A DNA stretch of 64,000 nt from UBA1172 sp002457135 (lineage in GTDB: Bacteria; Pseudomonadota; Alphaproteobacteria; Puniceispirillales; UBA1172): contig CBFIBR010000002.1 in NCBI GenBank assembly GCA_965660935.1, positions 62,001-126,000 of the forward strand, given 5' to 3'. Shown one piece after another: positions 41,935-51,086 of the stretch (positions are counted from its first letter, which is position 1; each line of letters opens with the position of its first letter). The notes below the pieces were generated by a model. It had not been told where the DNA came from. It did not search any database and was given only the letters and a program-made list of their open reading frames with translations. A program made the translations under genes and the position numbers.

Positions 41935-43545
41935 TCAGGCTGCGCCAGCCGCCTTTGCCGAGTTCATCAGCTTCCACGCCATGGCATCAGCCAGCGCCAT
42001 CACCGAGGCATCAATGATGTTGGTGGAAACCCCGACCGAAATCCAGCTCATGCCGGTATCATCGCGGCATTCAATCAGCACCCGCGTGACCGAACCGGTG
42101 CCGCCGGTATGTTCATCCCCATTGAGGATACGAACCTTGTAATCAACCAGCTCAACCCCGGCCAGTTCAGGATAGGCAGTGACGAGGGCCTTGCGGATCG
42201 CGGTATCAACAGCGTTAACAGGGCCATTACCGACGGCGGCCTCATGAAACTGCTCACCATTGACCATAACGGTTGCGGTGGCTTCAGATTCCACCACCAG
42301 TTGACCCTTGGCGTTGAAACGGCGTTCATCCATGACCCGGAAACGGCCGATGACGAAATAATCCGGCACCTCACCAAGGGCGCGGCGCACCATCAGCTCC
42401 ATGCTGGCCTGGGCGGTATCAAAGGCCCAGCCCTTGTATTCCTTTTCCTTGACCTCGGCGATCAGCGTATCAAGGCGGGGATCATCCTTGTCCACAGCGA
42501 TGCCAAGCTCATCAAAACGGGCGATGAAATTGGCCTTGCCCGACTGGTCGGAAACGACATATTCACGGCTGTTCCCCACGGTTTCAGGGGGGATATGTTC
42601 ATACGTCCTGGGGTCACGGATCGCGGCTGAGGCATGCAGCCCGCCCTTATGCGCAAACGCCGCATCACCGACATAGGGCGCATGGGCGTTGGGCAGGCGG
42701 TTGATCCTGTTATCCAGCATCCGGGACAGTGATTTGAGCCGATGCAGCTTTTCCTTCGCCACCCCTGTTTCACAGCCGTATTTCAGCATCAGGACAGGGA
42801 TCAGCGTGATCAGGTTGGCGTTGCCGCAGCGTTCACCGATACCGTTGATGGTTCCCTGAACCTGCCTCGCCCCTGCCTTCACCGCCGCGATGGTGTTCGC
42901 CACCGCAAAGCCACTGTCATTATGGGTGTGGATGCCGATATTCGCATCAGGCAGGGCCTCACGAACCGCGGTTACCGCCTCGGTGATCTCTTCGGGCATG
43001 GTGCCACCATTGGTATCACAGAGAACGACCCATTCGGCGCCGCCTTCATGGGCAGCCTTGGCGCAATCAAGGGCAAATTGGGGGTTGTGCTTATAGCCAT
43101 CAAAGAAATGCTCACAATCGAACATCGGCTCACGCCCGCGCTTCTTGGCGGCGGCAACCGATTCCCTGATCATCACCAGGTTTTCATCAAGGCTGACCCC
43201 AAGCGCGGTTTCAACATGAAAATCCCATGCCTTGCCGACCAGGCAGGTGCCATCGGTTTCAGCATCAAGCACGGCATTAAGCCCGCTGTCATTGGAGGTG
43301 CTGCGGCCACCCCGGCGGGTCATCCCGAAAGCAACCGAACGGGCATGGTCAAGCGGCGGAAATTGACTGAAAAAGGCATTGTCGGTGGGGTTGGCGCCCG
43401 GCCAGCCCCCCTCAATATAATCAATCCCCATATCATCGAGGGCGCGGGCAATAGCAATCTTGTCGGCCACTGTAAAATCAATGCCGCGTGCCTGACATCC
43501 ATCCCTCAAGGTGGTGTCAAATAACCAGATGCGTTCGCCCTTCAT
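41935..43545 (-). CDS. cimA: Citramalate synthase
   Basis: A 536-residue enzyme of the isopropylmalate/citramalate synthase family. It has the catalytic LFDTTLRDGCQARGIDF motif, the HTHNDSGFAVAN metal site, GTINGIGERCGNANL and a C-terminal regulatory domain (GGTGSVTRVLIECRDD). It condenses pyruvate and acetyl-CoA to citramalate, feeding threonine-independent isoleucine synthesis. The GGGGAT site precedes the ATG. It lies 93 bp after cysS and is followed at once by trmJ. Confidence 0.93.
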   Translation of the reverse strand: MKGERIWLFDTTLRDGCQARGIDFTVADKIAIARALDDMGIDYIEGGWPGANPTDNAFFSQFPPLDHARSVAFGMTRRGGRSTSNDSGLNAVLDAETDGTCLVGKAWDFHVETALGVSLDENLVMIRESVAAAKKRGREPMFDCEHFFDGYKHNPQFALDCAKAAHEGGAEWVVLCDTNGGTMPEEITEAVTAVREALPDANIGIHTHNDSGFAVANTIAAVKAGARQVQGTINGIGERCGNANLITLIPVLMLKYGCETGVAKEKLHRLKSLSRMLDNRINRLPNAHAPYVGDAAFAHKGGLHASAAIRDPRTYEHIPPETVGNSREYVVSDQSGKANFIARFDELGIAVDKDDPRLDTLIAEVKEKEYKGWAFDTAQASMELMVRRALGEVPDYFVIGRFRVMDERRFNAKGQLVVESEATATVMVNGEQFHEAAVGNGPVNAVDTAIRKALVTAYPELAGVELVDYKVRILNGDEHTGGTGSVTRVLIECRDDTGMSWISVGVSTNIIDASVMALADAMAWKLMNSAKAAGAA

Positions 43546-43638
43546 CGGTATCCCCTGAAATTGCCAAGCCTTGTTTAAGCCGAACGGGTTAGTTTGTCAA
43601 AACCCAAACCTGCCGAAACATATCAAGAGGTTTCAACC

Positions 43639-44994
43639 CTATCCCCGCCGCCAGACTGTGCCCTCGGCGGTATCTTCCAGCAGGATGCCCTGATTTGCGA
43701 GATCATCACGGATGCGGTCAGCCTCAGCGAAATTGCGTTCCTTGCGGGCGTTGAGCCTGGCTTCGATAGCCTTCTGGATCGCGGCCTCATCCAGGCCGTC
43801 ACCGCCCCGGAACCAGGTATCAGGATCAGCCTCAAGCAAGCCGAGCAGACCCGCCGAGGCCTTGAGCCGGGCGGCGGCGGCGGCATCGCCCTTATTGGCT
43901 TCCCGCGCCAGTTCATGCAGCCGGGCTATCGCATTCGGGGTGTTGAGATCATCACCCAGCGCAGTCATCACGCCCTCATCAGGTTCGGATCGGTCATCAC
44001 CGGCATGGCCAATCGCCCGATAAAGCCCGTCAAGCGCGGTTTTCGCCTCCGCCACTGCCAGACGCGAGAAATCGAGCGGGGCGCGGTAATGCGCCGCCAG
44101 AAGGGCAAAGCGAACCGCTTCACCGGGGTAATCCGCCAGCACATCCTCAACCGTGGTGAAATTGCCCAGCGATTTGGACATTTTCTCACCCTCAACGGTG
44201 ACATAGCCGTTATGCATCCAGTACCGGGCCATCCCATCCGTGCCATGGGCGCATCGGGACTGGGCAATCTCATTTTCATGATGCGGGAAGATCAGGTCCA
44301 GCCCGCCAGCGTGGATATCAAATTCTTCACCAAGATGCTTTGCGCTCATGGCGGAACATTCGATATGCCAGCCCGGCCTGCCCCTCCCCCATGGGCTATC
44401 CCATCCCGGCTGGTCAGGGGCCGAAGGCTTCCAGAGAACGAAATCACCGGAATCCTTTTTATAGGGGGCCACGTCAACACGCGCACCGGCAATCAGCTCA
44501 TCACGGCTGCGGCGGGAAAGGCTGCCGTAATCCTCCATGCTGGCAACATGGAAAAGGACATGGCCCTCCGCCGAATAGGCATGGCCCTTGCCGATCAGGG
44601 TTTCGATCATGCTGATCATCTCGGCGATATGATCAGTAGCACGGGGTTCCTGATCCGGAGGCGCGACATGGAGCGCCGCGCAATCATCGTGAAAGGCACG
44701 GGTGGTGCGCTCGGTCAGGACCCGGATATCAACCCCCTCCTCAATGGCGCGGGCATTGATCTTGTCATCAACATCGGTGATGTTGCGCACATAGGTGACG
44801 CGGTCCTGGCCATAAACATATCGCAGCAGCCGGACCAGCACATCAAAGGCAACCAGCGGGCGGGCGTTGCCGACATGAATACGGTCATAGACGGTTGGCC
44901 CGCAGGCATAGATACGGATATTACGCTCATCAATCGGGGTGAAGGCCTGCTTTTCCCGAGCCAGCGTATTGTAGAAGGCCAGCGTATTCGGCAT
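43639..44994 (-). CDS. cysS: Cysteinyl-tRNA synthetase
   Basis: A 451-residue class I synthetase. The HIGH-type motif is YDRIHVGNARP and the KMSKS motif is EKMSKSLGN. Zinc ligands appear in IYACGPTVYD and WHIECSAMS. It loads cysteine onto tRNA-Cys. Its ATG overlaps the gltX stop, giving coupled translation. A long antisense open frame over this gene is not real. Confidence 0.97.
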   Translation of the reverse strand: MPNTLAFYNTLAREKQAFTPIDERNIRIYACGPTVYDRIHVGNARPLVAFDVLVRLLRYVYGQDRVTYVRNITDVDDKINARAIEEGVDIRVLTERTTRAFHDDCAALHVAPPDQEPRATDHIAEMISMIETLIGKGHAYSAEGHVLFHVASMEDYGSLSRRSRDELIAGARVDVAPYKKDSGDFVLWKPSAPDQPGWDSPWGRGRPGWHIECSAMSAKHLGEEFDIHAGGLDLIFPHHENEIAQSRCAHGTDGMARYWMHNGYVTVEGEKMSKSLGNFTTVEDVLADYPGEAVRFALLAAHYRAPLDFSRLAVAEAKTALDGLYRAIGHAGDDRSEPDEGVMTALGDDLNTPNAIARLHELAREANKGDAAAAARLKASAGLLGLLEADPDTWFRGGDGLDEAAIQKAIEARLNARKERNFAEADRIRDDLANQGILLEDTAEGTVWRRG

Positions 44995-46331
44995 CAGGCC
45001 TGCTCCCCCCTCAATCGGGCAAGGATACGGTCACGCCCCATCACCGGCAACAGCCCGGCCAGTTCAGGGCCGGAACGTTGGCCCGTCAGCGCAAGCCTGA
45101 GCGGCATGAAGAGCGATTTGCCCTTGAGCCCGGTTTCACCCGCAATCGCCCGGGTCCAGGCTGGCCATGTTTCAGCATCGGGTTCCCCATCAGGCAGCAG
45201 GGATGCAGCGGTGGTGAGCATGCCGGCATCCTCGATCACCGGCGTGATATCGCCCGTGGCCATGGCGTAAAGCCCGGCGACCTCATCAAGCGTGCTGATA
45301 TTGCCGCGCACAGCCTCCCAGAAACCGGCACCGGCAGTGACCCCTATGGCATGGAGACGGTCAGCCACAGTGTCATAACCCGTCATGCCCAGAATACGGC
45401 TGTTGAGCAGGCGCAGTTCCGCCGGATCAAAGCGCGGCGTGGCGCGGCCGAACCGGCTGATATCATAGCCGCTGATCAGATCCCCCATATCAAGGCGGGG
45501 TTCCACCGGATCAGCGGTCCCTATGCGGGCCAAGAGGCTAGCAATGGCCATCGCCTCAATCCCGTCATCATCCCTGAGAGAGCCAATCGAGAGCGAGCCA
45601 AGACGTTTCGAAAGCCCCTCACCATCAGCCCCGGCAAGAAGCGCGAAATGCCCCATGGCAGGGGCCTCCCCGCCAAGCGCCTCAAAAAGCTGGATTTGAG
45701 CGGCTGAATTGGTGGTGTGGTCCTCACCCCGCAGGATGTGGGTAACGCCATGGTCGAGATCATCCACCACCGAGGCTAGGGTATAGATAACGCGGCCATC
45801 AGCGCGCAGGATCACCGGATCGGACAGTGACGACATCGGCACTGATACCTCACCCCGGACCAGATCCTGCCACGTCACCACCGTGTCATCGAGTTTGAAA
45901 CGATAATGCGGCTGCTCACCAGCCTCTTCCCTGGCCCTGACTTCATCATCACTCAATTTGAGGGCAGCACGGTCATAGACAGGCGGGCGGCCAGCGGCCA
46001 GCTGGGATTTGCGTTTGAGCGAGAGTTCTTCCTGGGTTTCAAAGCATTTATAGGCCCGGCCTGACTGAAGCAGCTGATCCAGCGCCTCCCGATAACGGCC
46101 GATGCGCGTTGACTGGCGGTCTTCCTGATCCCAGTTCATCCCCATCCATTGCATGTCATGGCGGATCGAGGCCTCAAATTCAGGGGTTGAGCGTTCGTCA
46201 TCCGTGTCATCAATGCGGAGCATGAAGGCACCGCCACTGGCCCGGGCAAAGAGGAAATTAACCAGGGCAGTCCGCATGTTGCCAACATGCAGGTTACCGG
46301 TTGGGCTGGGGGCAAAGCGGACAAGGGTCAT
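44994..46331 (-). CDS. gltX: Glutamyl-tRNA synthetase
   Basis: A 445-residue class I synthetase with VRFAPSPTGNLHVGNMRTAL (HIGH region) and GLSKRLGSLSI (KMSKS region). Alphaproteobacteria often carry two GltX; which one this is (general, or tRNA-Gln type) cannot be told. The reading frame extends to 46532, but ATG 46331 gives the family start. It begins one base after the nadE stop. Confidence 0.95.
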   Translation of the reverse strand: MTLVRFAPSPTGNLHVGNMRTALVNFLFARASGGAFMLRIDDTDDERSTPEFEASIRHDMQWMGMNWDQEDRQSTRIGRYREALDQLLQSGRAYKCFETQEELSLKRKSQLAAGRPPVYDRAALKLSDDEVRAREEAGEQPHYRFKLDDTVVTWQDLVRGEVSVPMSSLSDPVILRADGRVIYTLASVVDDLDHGVTHILRGEDHTTNSAAQIQLFEALGGEAPAMGHFALLAGADGEGLSKRLGSLSIGSLRDDDGIEAMAIASLLARIGTADPVEPRLDMGDLISGYDISRFGRATPRFDPAELRLLNSRILGMTGYDTVADRLHAIGVTAGAGFWEAVRGNISTLDEVAGLYAMATGDITPVIEDAGMLTTAASLLPDGEPDAETWPAWTRAIAGETGLKGKSLFMPLRLALTGQRSGPELAGLLPVMGRDRILARLRGEQA

Positions 46332-46332
46332 G

Positions 46333-47994
46333 CTATTTCTCTCCGGCCAGCGGATAGCGGTTGGTGATGGGGAAACGCCGGTCCCGATAGAACGCACGGG
46401 CCGACAGTTTCGGGCCCGGCGCGCCCTGACGGCGTTTGTATTCTGCGCGTTGCAATAAATGCGCTGATCGCCGCACGGACGGGGCATCATGGCCCTTGCT
46501 GATGAGCAACTCGGTTGAGGCCATATCCTCAACCAGCCCTTTCATGATCGGATCAAGCTGGCTGTAATCGGGCAGGCTGTCGCTGTCTTTCTGATCGGGG
46601 CGCAATTCGGCTGACGGGGGGCGGGTGATAATCCGCTCAGGGATGATGGCACCCTCAGGGCCGAGCGCACCTTGCGGCAGGTTGGCGTTACGCCAGCGGC
46701 AAAGCGCGAAAACCTCAGTCTTCCAGAGATCGAGCAACGGCGCATAGCCGCCGCACATATCACCATAGAGCGTTGCATAACCGGTGGCGTATTCCGATTT
46801 GTTGCCCGTGGTCAGCAGCATCTGGCCCTCGGTGTTTGAGATGCTCATCAGCGTCAGCCCGCGCAGGCGTGATTGCAGATTTTCCGCCGCAACATCACCA
46901 AGCCCTTCCTGCAAGGCAGGGCTGAGGGCTGTATCAACCGATTGCATGGCATCCTCAATATCCACCCGGCGCAGCCTTATCCCGAGGTTTGCGGCCAGGG
47001 TTTCGGCATCCTCAATGCTCATTGGGCTGGTGTAGGGGGATGGCATCATCACCGCGTCGACCCGATCAGCGCCGAGGGCATCCACCGCAAGGGCAGCGAC
47101 CAGCGCGCTGTCAATCCCGCCGGAAAGCCCGAGGATGACCCGCTCAAACCCGTTCTTCTGGGTGTAGTCGCGGATACCGAGGGCAATCGCCCGCCATAAT
47201 GCCTGCTCGCCTTCATCAGGCTTGACCACGGGGCCGGAGAATACCCACCCGGCGGGGCCACGCTTTGCCTCAACCGTGGTGACGCTTTCGGTGAAACACG
47301 GCAGGTAGGCCCCGATCTTGCCACCGGGATTGATGCAGAACGATGCACCGTCAAAAACTTCATCATCAACGCCGCCAACCTGATTGACATACATCAGCGG
47401 CATGGAGGTTTCACTGACCCGGGCAACGGCTGTCATCATGCGTTGATCAGTCTTGCCCGCCTCAAACGGGGAGCCGTTGGGGACAACCAGCATTTCAGCC
47501 CCTGATTCATCGAGGCATTCGACCAGATCAGCGTGCCACATATCCTCACAGATCGGCAGGCCAATGAGGACACCGCGCAGCATCACCGGACCCGGCATCT
47601 CACCCGTGGCAAAATTGCGCGGATCATCAAACACCCCGCCAATGGCCAGCTTGGCCTTGTCACGGATGGCGGTAACCCGGCCTTCATCCAGCACGAAGAC
47701 AGAATTGAAAATCCGGCCTTCATGCCGTCTTGGTGCGCCAACGATCACCGCCGGACCACCATCTGCGGTGAGGGCTGCCAGCTCATCAATAGCGGCGGCC
47801 ACGGTTTCAAGGAACCCGTCCAGCAGCACCAGATCATCAACCTGATAGCCGCTGATATAACATTCCGGGGCCACCAGAATATGCGCATCACGCGCGGCGG
47901 CCTCATTGCGGGCATTGATCAGTTTTGCTGTGTTCCCCGCAATATCACCGGCGGTGGGGTTAAGCTGGGCGATGGCGAAAAGAAGCGTGTCCAT
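46333..47994 (-). CDS. nadE: Glutamine-hydrolysing NAD+ synthase
   Basis: A 553-residue two-domain enzyme. The N-terminal nitrilase-type glutaminase has its triad visible as E in APECYISGY, K in RDKAKLA and C in LPICEDMWH. The C-terminal ATP pyrophosphatase domain has the P-loop LGLSGGIDSAL and the LTTGNKSEYATGY segment. It converts deamido-NAD to NAD. It leads a run nadE-gltX-cysS-cimA-trmJ-rpsD on the minus strand. The AGAGGAT site lies 12 bases before the ATG. Confidence 0.96.
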   Translation of the reverse strand: MDTLLFAIAQLNPTAGDIAGNTAKLINARNEAAARDAHILVAPECYISGYQVDDLVLLDGFLETVAAAIDELAALTADGGPAVIVGAPRRHEGRIFNSVFVLDEGRVTAIRDKAKLAIGGVFDDPRNFATGEMPGPVMLRGVLIGLPICEDMWHADLVECLDESGAEMLVVPNGSPFEAGKTDQRMMTAVARVSETSMPLMYVNQVGGVDDEVFDGASFCINPGGKIGAYLPCFTESVTTVEAKRGPAGWVFSGPVVKPDEGEQALWRAIALGIRDYTQKNGFERVILGLSGGIDSALVAALAVDALGADRVDAVMMPSPYTSPMSIEDAETLAANLGIRLRRVDIEDAMQSVDTALSPALQEGLGDVAAENLQSRLRGLTLMSISNTEGQMLLTTGNKSEYATGYATLYGDMCGGYAPLLDLWKTEVFALCRWRNANLPQGALGPEGAIIPERIITRPPSAELRPDQKDSDSLPDYSQLDPIMKGLVEDMASTELLISKGHDAPSVRRSAHLLQRAEYKRRQGAPGPKLSARAFYRDRRFPITNRYPLAGEK

Positions 47995-48126
47995 GCAGAT
48001 TGTTTATCCTCTTTAACAGGGATTTTCAAAAAGAAACCGAAGGTGCCTGTTTCCGGCTTGCCTCAAGGCAGAAAGATGTTTCATCATAAGTATTAACATT
48101 GGCATTAAAGCAGCAGGAGTTTACCC

Positions 48127-48426
48127 ATGGCTAAAGGATATATTGTCGGCCTCATCACCATCACTGATCCCGAAGCGTACAAGCCTTACATGGTTCAGAC
48201 CAGCGAGATCGTCAATTCCTATGGTGGCCGTTACCTGATCCGTGGCGGTGACAAAACCGTGGCGGAAGGTGAGGTCAGTTTCGACCGTGTTGTGGTTATT
48301 GAATTTGACAGTATTGAAAAAGCCCGTGCCTTCTATGATGATGCCAATTATGCGGAAACCCGCAAGATCCGCCAGAACAATTCTGTCGGCGCGATATTGC
48401 AGGTGGTTGGCTTCGACCCGACCTGA
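48127..48426 (+). CDS. DUF1330 domain-containing protein
   Basis: A 99-residue protein of the DUF1330 family, a dimeric ferredoxin-like alpha/beta barrel. It has AKGYIVGLITITDPEAYKPYM, GGRYLIRGG and VVIEFDSIEKARAFYDD. Function is unknown; relatives may bind small acids. GCAGGAG lies 9 bases before the ATG. It is divergent from nadE and convergent with the nicotinate phosphoribosyltransferase gene with 20 bases between them, within which a 9-bp unit (CCAAACCCA / CCAAACCCT) is repeated. Confidence 0.92.
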   Translation: MAKGYIVGLITITDPEAYKPYMVQTSEIVNSYGGRYLIRGGDKTVAEGEVSFDRVVVIEFDSIEKARAFYDDANYAETRKIRQNNSVGAILQVVGFDPT

Positions 48427-48446
48427 GGCACCAAACCCACCAAACC

Positions 48447-49586
48447 CTAACCTTGGGGGATCAGGAATTCACGGCCGGTTTTGACCCGCCCCACGCCGTT
48501 ATAGGAAATAATATCAGCGGTGGCATAGGTTTCGGACCATTTATCCGGCAGGTAAGACCCGGTGCCGATGATATTCACCGGTGTCCGGGCCAGTGAGAAG
48601 ACCCGGCATTTTTCGGGATCAAACCCGCTGGAACAGACGATATTGACCTTCTCAAAGCCGGCCTCGTTGAGTTTTTCACGCAAGTGCCAGGTTGATGCGG
48701 CGGAAACGCCGGTGCCGATCAGGTGTTTCAGCTCACCATCAGTGCGATAACCCCGGATGGCATCAGGGGCATGGCGTTCCAGCACAGCATAGGATTGCTG
48801 AACATCGAGGCCCTCGGCGTAACGCCCGCCATGGGTATCCAGCCTGACAGCCAGCGTGCCGTCCCGCGCCCGTTCAGCAAAGGTTCGGGCAACCTCCAGG
48901 CTATCGGTGATTTCCTGGCCGAAATAATCAACCAGCACCGTCAGCGGTTCATCGGGGAAGGTCTGATCATAAATCCGTGCAGCCTCCACCGTTGAGCCAG
49001 CATAGCCAATCAGCGCATGCGGCATGGTCCCGCGACCCTTGGCCGTACCAAAGAACGGGGCGGTATGGTCCGTTGCGCAACCGATAAACCCGGTGGCACC
49101 GGACTGGTTCTGCGCCACGGCAGACCCCACCGATGCGCCATACGCCATCAGTTCAGCCATTTCGGTTCCGGCACAATGGCGGGCATCCATGGCAAGAAAG
49201 GATACATCGGGCAAGGCTGAACACATGGCATGCGCGTTATAGGCCGCGACCGAGGGCGCACCGATCCGTTGCAGCATGACGGTTTCAAGATCAACCAGTT
49301 GCGATAGCTTGCCACTGAGGTAGAGAATAGGATCACCGGCACCGACCCAGCTGCCCTCAGGGTGGCGCAGCTCAAGATTGAAACTGCTGCCGCGTTCATT
49401 GAGGATGGAGGCAACCCATTCCATGGCAAGCCGCGGTGCAGACAGCACCGGCCGGCGCATGAACACAGCATAGGTGACATCAGCATCACCCATGCGCTCA
49501 ACAACGGATTTGGTGCGCAGAAAATAACTGTCGGTCAGGGACGGATGCTTCTCAAGGGTGGGTCCCTGATAACGCGCTTTATCCAT
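48447..49586 (-). CDS. Nicotinate phosphoribosyltransferase (PncB-like)
   Basis: A 379-residue NAPRTase-family protein. It has LTDSYFLRTKSVVERMG at the start, the FLAMDARHCAGTEMAELMAY region and VRLDTHGGRYAEGLDVQQ, and CSSGFDPEKCRVF near the end. It makes nicotinate mononucleotide for NAD salvage, or acts on a related base such as in the NAPRTase-like group. It lies 29 bases after the DAHP synthase gene. The nadE gene is nearby across DUF1330, so NAD synthesis genes cluster here. Family call is firm; exact substrate less so. Confidence 0.88.
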   Translation of the reverse strand: MDKARYQGPTLEKHPSLTDSYFLRTKSVVERMGDADVTYAVFMRRPVLSAPRLAMEWVASILNERGSSFNLELRHPEGSWVGAGDPILYLSGKLSQLVDLETVMLQRIGAPSVAAYNAHAMCSALPDVSFLAMDARHCAGTEMAELMAYGASVGSAVAQNQSGATGFIGCATDHTAPFFGTAKGRGTMPHALIGYAGSTVEAARIYDQTFPDEPLTVLVDYFGQEITDSLEVARTFAERARDGTLAVRLDTHGGRYAEGLDVQQSYAVLERHAPDAIRGYRTDGELKHLIGTGVSAASTWHLREKLNEAGFEKVNIVCSSGFDPEKCRVFSLARTPVNIIGTGSYLPDKWSETYATADIISYNGVGRVKTGREFLIPQG

Positions 49587-49615
49587 GGCTAGGCTCCCGA
49601 TGGAATGCGGTGGTC

Positions 49616-50980
49616 TCAGGCGGGCGTATCACGACGCTGCTTGAGCAGATCAGCAATGAGAAGGGCGAGTTCCAGTGACTGGTTGGCGTTCAGCCTCGGG
49701 TCACAGAAAGTGCGATAACGATCCGACAGGTCGGCCTCCTTGACCTCGGCCACATCACCGCCAACGCATTCGGTGACATTGGCGCCCGTCATCTCAAAAT
49801 GGACACCGCCGGGGTAGGTACCGACCGCATCATGGGCATCAAAGAAACCGCGAACCTCCTCCAGCACATCATCAACACGGCGTGTCTTGAACCCGCTCGA
49901 TGCCTTGACGGTGTTGCCATGCATAGGATCACAGCACCACACCACCTTCTGGCCGGATTGCTTGACCTTTTCAAGCAGGGGGGTGAGCTTTTCACGGACC
50001 TGCCCTGCCCCCATGCGGGCAATCAGGGTCAGCCGCCCCGGCACATTATCGGGGTTGAGGGTTTCGATCAGTTTCAGCATTTCGTCAGGATCAAGCGAAG
50101 GCCCGCATTTCATGCCGATGGGGTTTGCAATCCCGCGCATGTATTCAACATGGGCACCGTCGAGCTGGCGTGTCCTGTCCCCGATCCAGAGCATATGGGC
50201 AGAGGTCGAAAACTCTGACCCCTCAGGCGTGATGGTATCCTGACGGGTGAAGGCTTCCTCATAATTCAGCAGCAGTGCTTCATGGCTGGTGTAGAGCCGG
50301 GTTTCACGCAGTGAACGGCTGTTGGCACTGGAAACACCGCAGGCCCGCATGAAATCAAGCGCTTCATTGATGCGCGATGCAATTTCCTCATACCGGCTGG
50401 CCTCAGCCGAACCCTTGACGTAATCGAGCGTCCAGGCGTGTACAGCCTCAAGATTGGCCAGCCCGCCAGTGGCAAAGGCGCGGATCAGGTTCAGCGTCGC
50501 CGAGGATTGATGATAGGCCCGCAACAGCCTGACCGGATCGGGAATACGCTCTTCCTCGGTGAACCCGATGGCGTTGATCATGTCACCGCGATAGCTTGGC
50601 AGCTCAATGCCGTCTATTACCTCGGTCGCAGAGGAGCGCGGCTTGGCAAACTGGCCAGCCATGCGGGCCACCTTGACCACCGGCATCGACAGGCCAAAGG
50701 TCAGGACCACGGCCATCTGCATCATCACCTTGAACGTATCGCGGATATGATCAGCGGAAAATTCGCTGAAGCTCTCGGCACAGTCACCGCCCTGGAGCAG
50801 GAAGGCCCGGCCCTCGGCAACCTCACCAAGCTGGTGACGCAGGGCCTGCACCTCACCGGCAAAGACCAGTGGCGGCATCGCGGCCAGTGTATTCTCCACA
50901 TCCTTCAGCACGGCAGCATCAGGATACTCCGGCACTTGCAGGATCGGATGGTCACGCCAGGATGAAGCTGTCCAAGTCAT
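49616..50980 (-). CDS. Class II 3-deoxy-7-phosphoheptulonate synthase (DAHP synthase)
   Basis: A 454-residue class II DAHPS. It has LPVFAGEV-like APPLVFAGEVQALRHQL, LLQGGDCAESF, the GQFAKPRSS segment, and CGPSLDPDEMLKL, with WCCDPMHGNT and VHFEMTG holding metal ligands (C, H, E). It joins PEP and erythrose-4-phosphate, the first shikimate-pathway step. The plant-like class II type is common in Alphaproteobacteria. It probably heads a transcript with the nicotinate phosphoribosyltransferase gene. The gene starts with an AAGGAAA site. Confidence 0.96.
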   Translation of the reverse strand: MTWTASSWRDHPILQVPEYPDAAVLKDVENTLAAMPPLVFAGEVQALRHQLGEVAEGRAFLLQGGDCAESFSEFSADHIRDTFKVMMQMAVVLTFGLSMPVVKVARMAGQFAKPRSSATEVIDGIELPSYRGDMINAIGFTEEERIPDPVRLLRAYHQSSATLNLIRAFATGGLANLEAVHAWTLDYVKGSAEASRYEEIASRINEALDFMRACGVSSANSRSLRETRLYTSHEALLLNYEEAFTRQDTITPEGSEFSTSAHMLWIGDRTRQLDGAHVEYMRGIANPIGMKCGPSLDPDEMLKLIETLNPDNVPGRLTLIARMGAGQVREKLTPLLEKVKQSGQKVVWCCDPMHGNTVKASSGFKTRRVDDVLEEVRGFFDAHDAVGTYPGGVHFEMTGANVTECVGGDVAEVKEADLSDRYRTFCDPRLNANQSLELALLIADLLKQRRDTPA

Positions 50981-51058
50981 TTTTACGTTTCCTTAACCGT
51001 ATGAATAGCATAGTCGGTTTAACAGGATATGGGTCTTTTTGGCAATGAATTCCTGCCC

Positions 51059-51086
51059 CCAACTCGCTGCACCCAACTCGTTGCAC
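51059..51086. repeat. Tandem duplication abutting the gor stop, 2 x 14 bp
   Basis: CCAACTCGCTGCAC and CCAACTCGTTGCAC are adjacent (51059-51072 and 51073-51086), differing in one base. The array ends exactly where the gor stop codon begins (51087-51089), on the downstream side of the gene. Confidence 0.88.

Noticed and set aside
43594..45270. A 558-residue open frame on the plus strand
   Set aside because: It lies antisense over cysS and the end of gltX, both of which have clear active-site motifs. Its composition (rich in H, R, G, I) is a mirror of codon bias.
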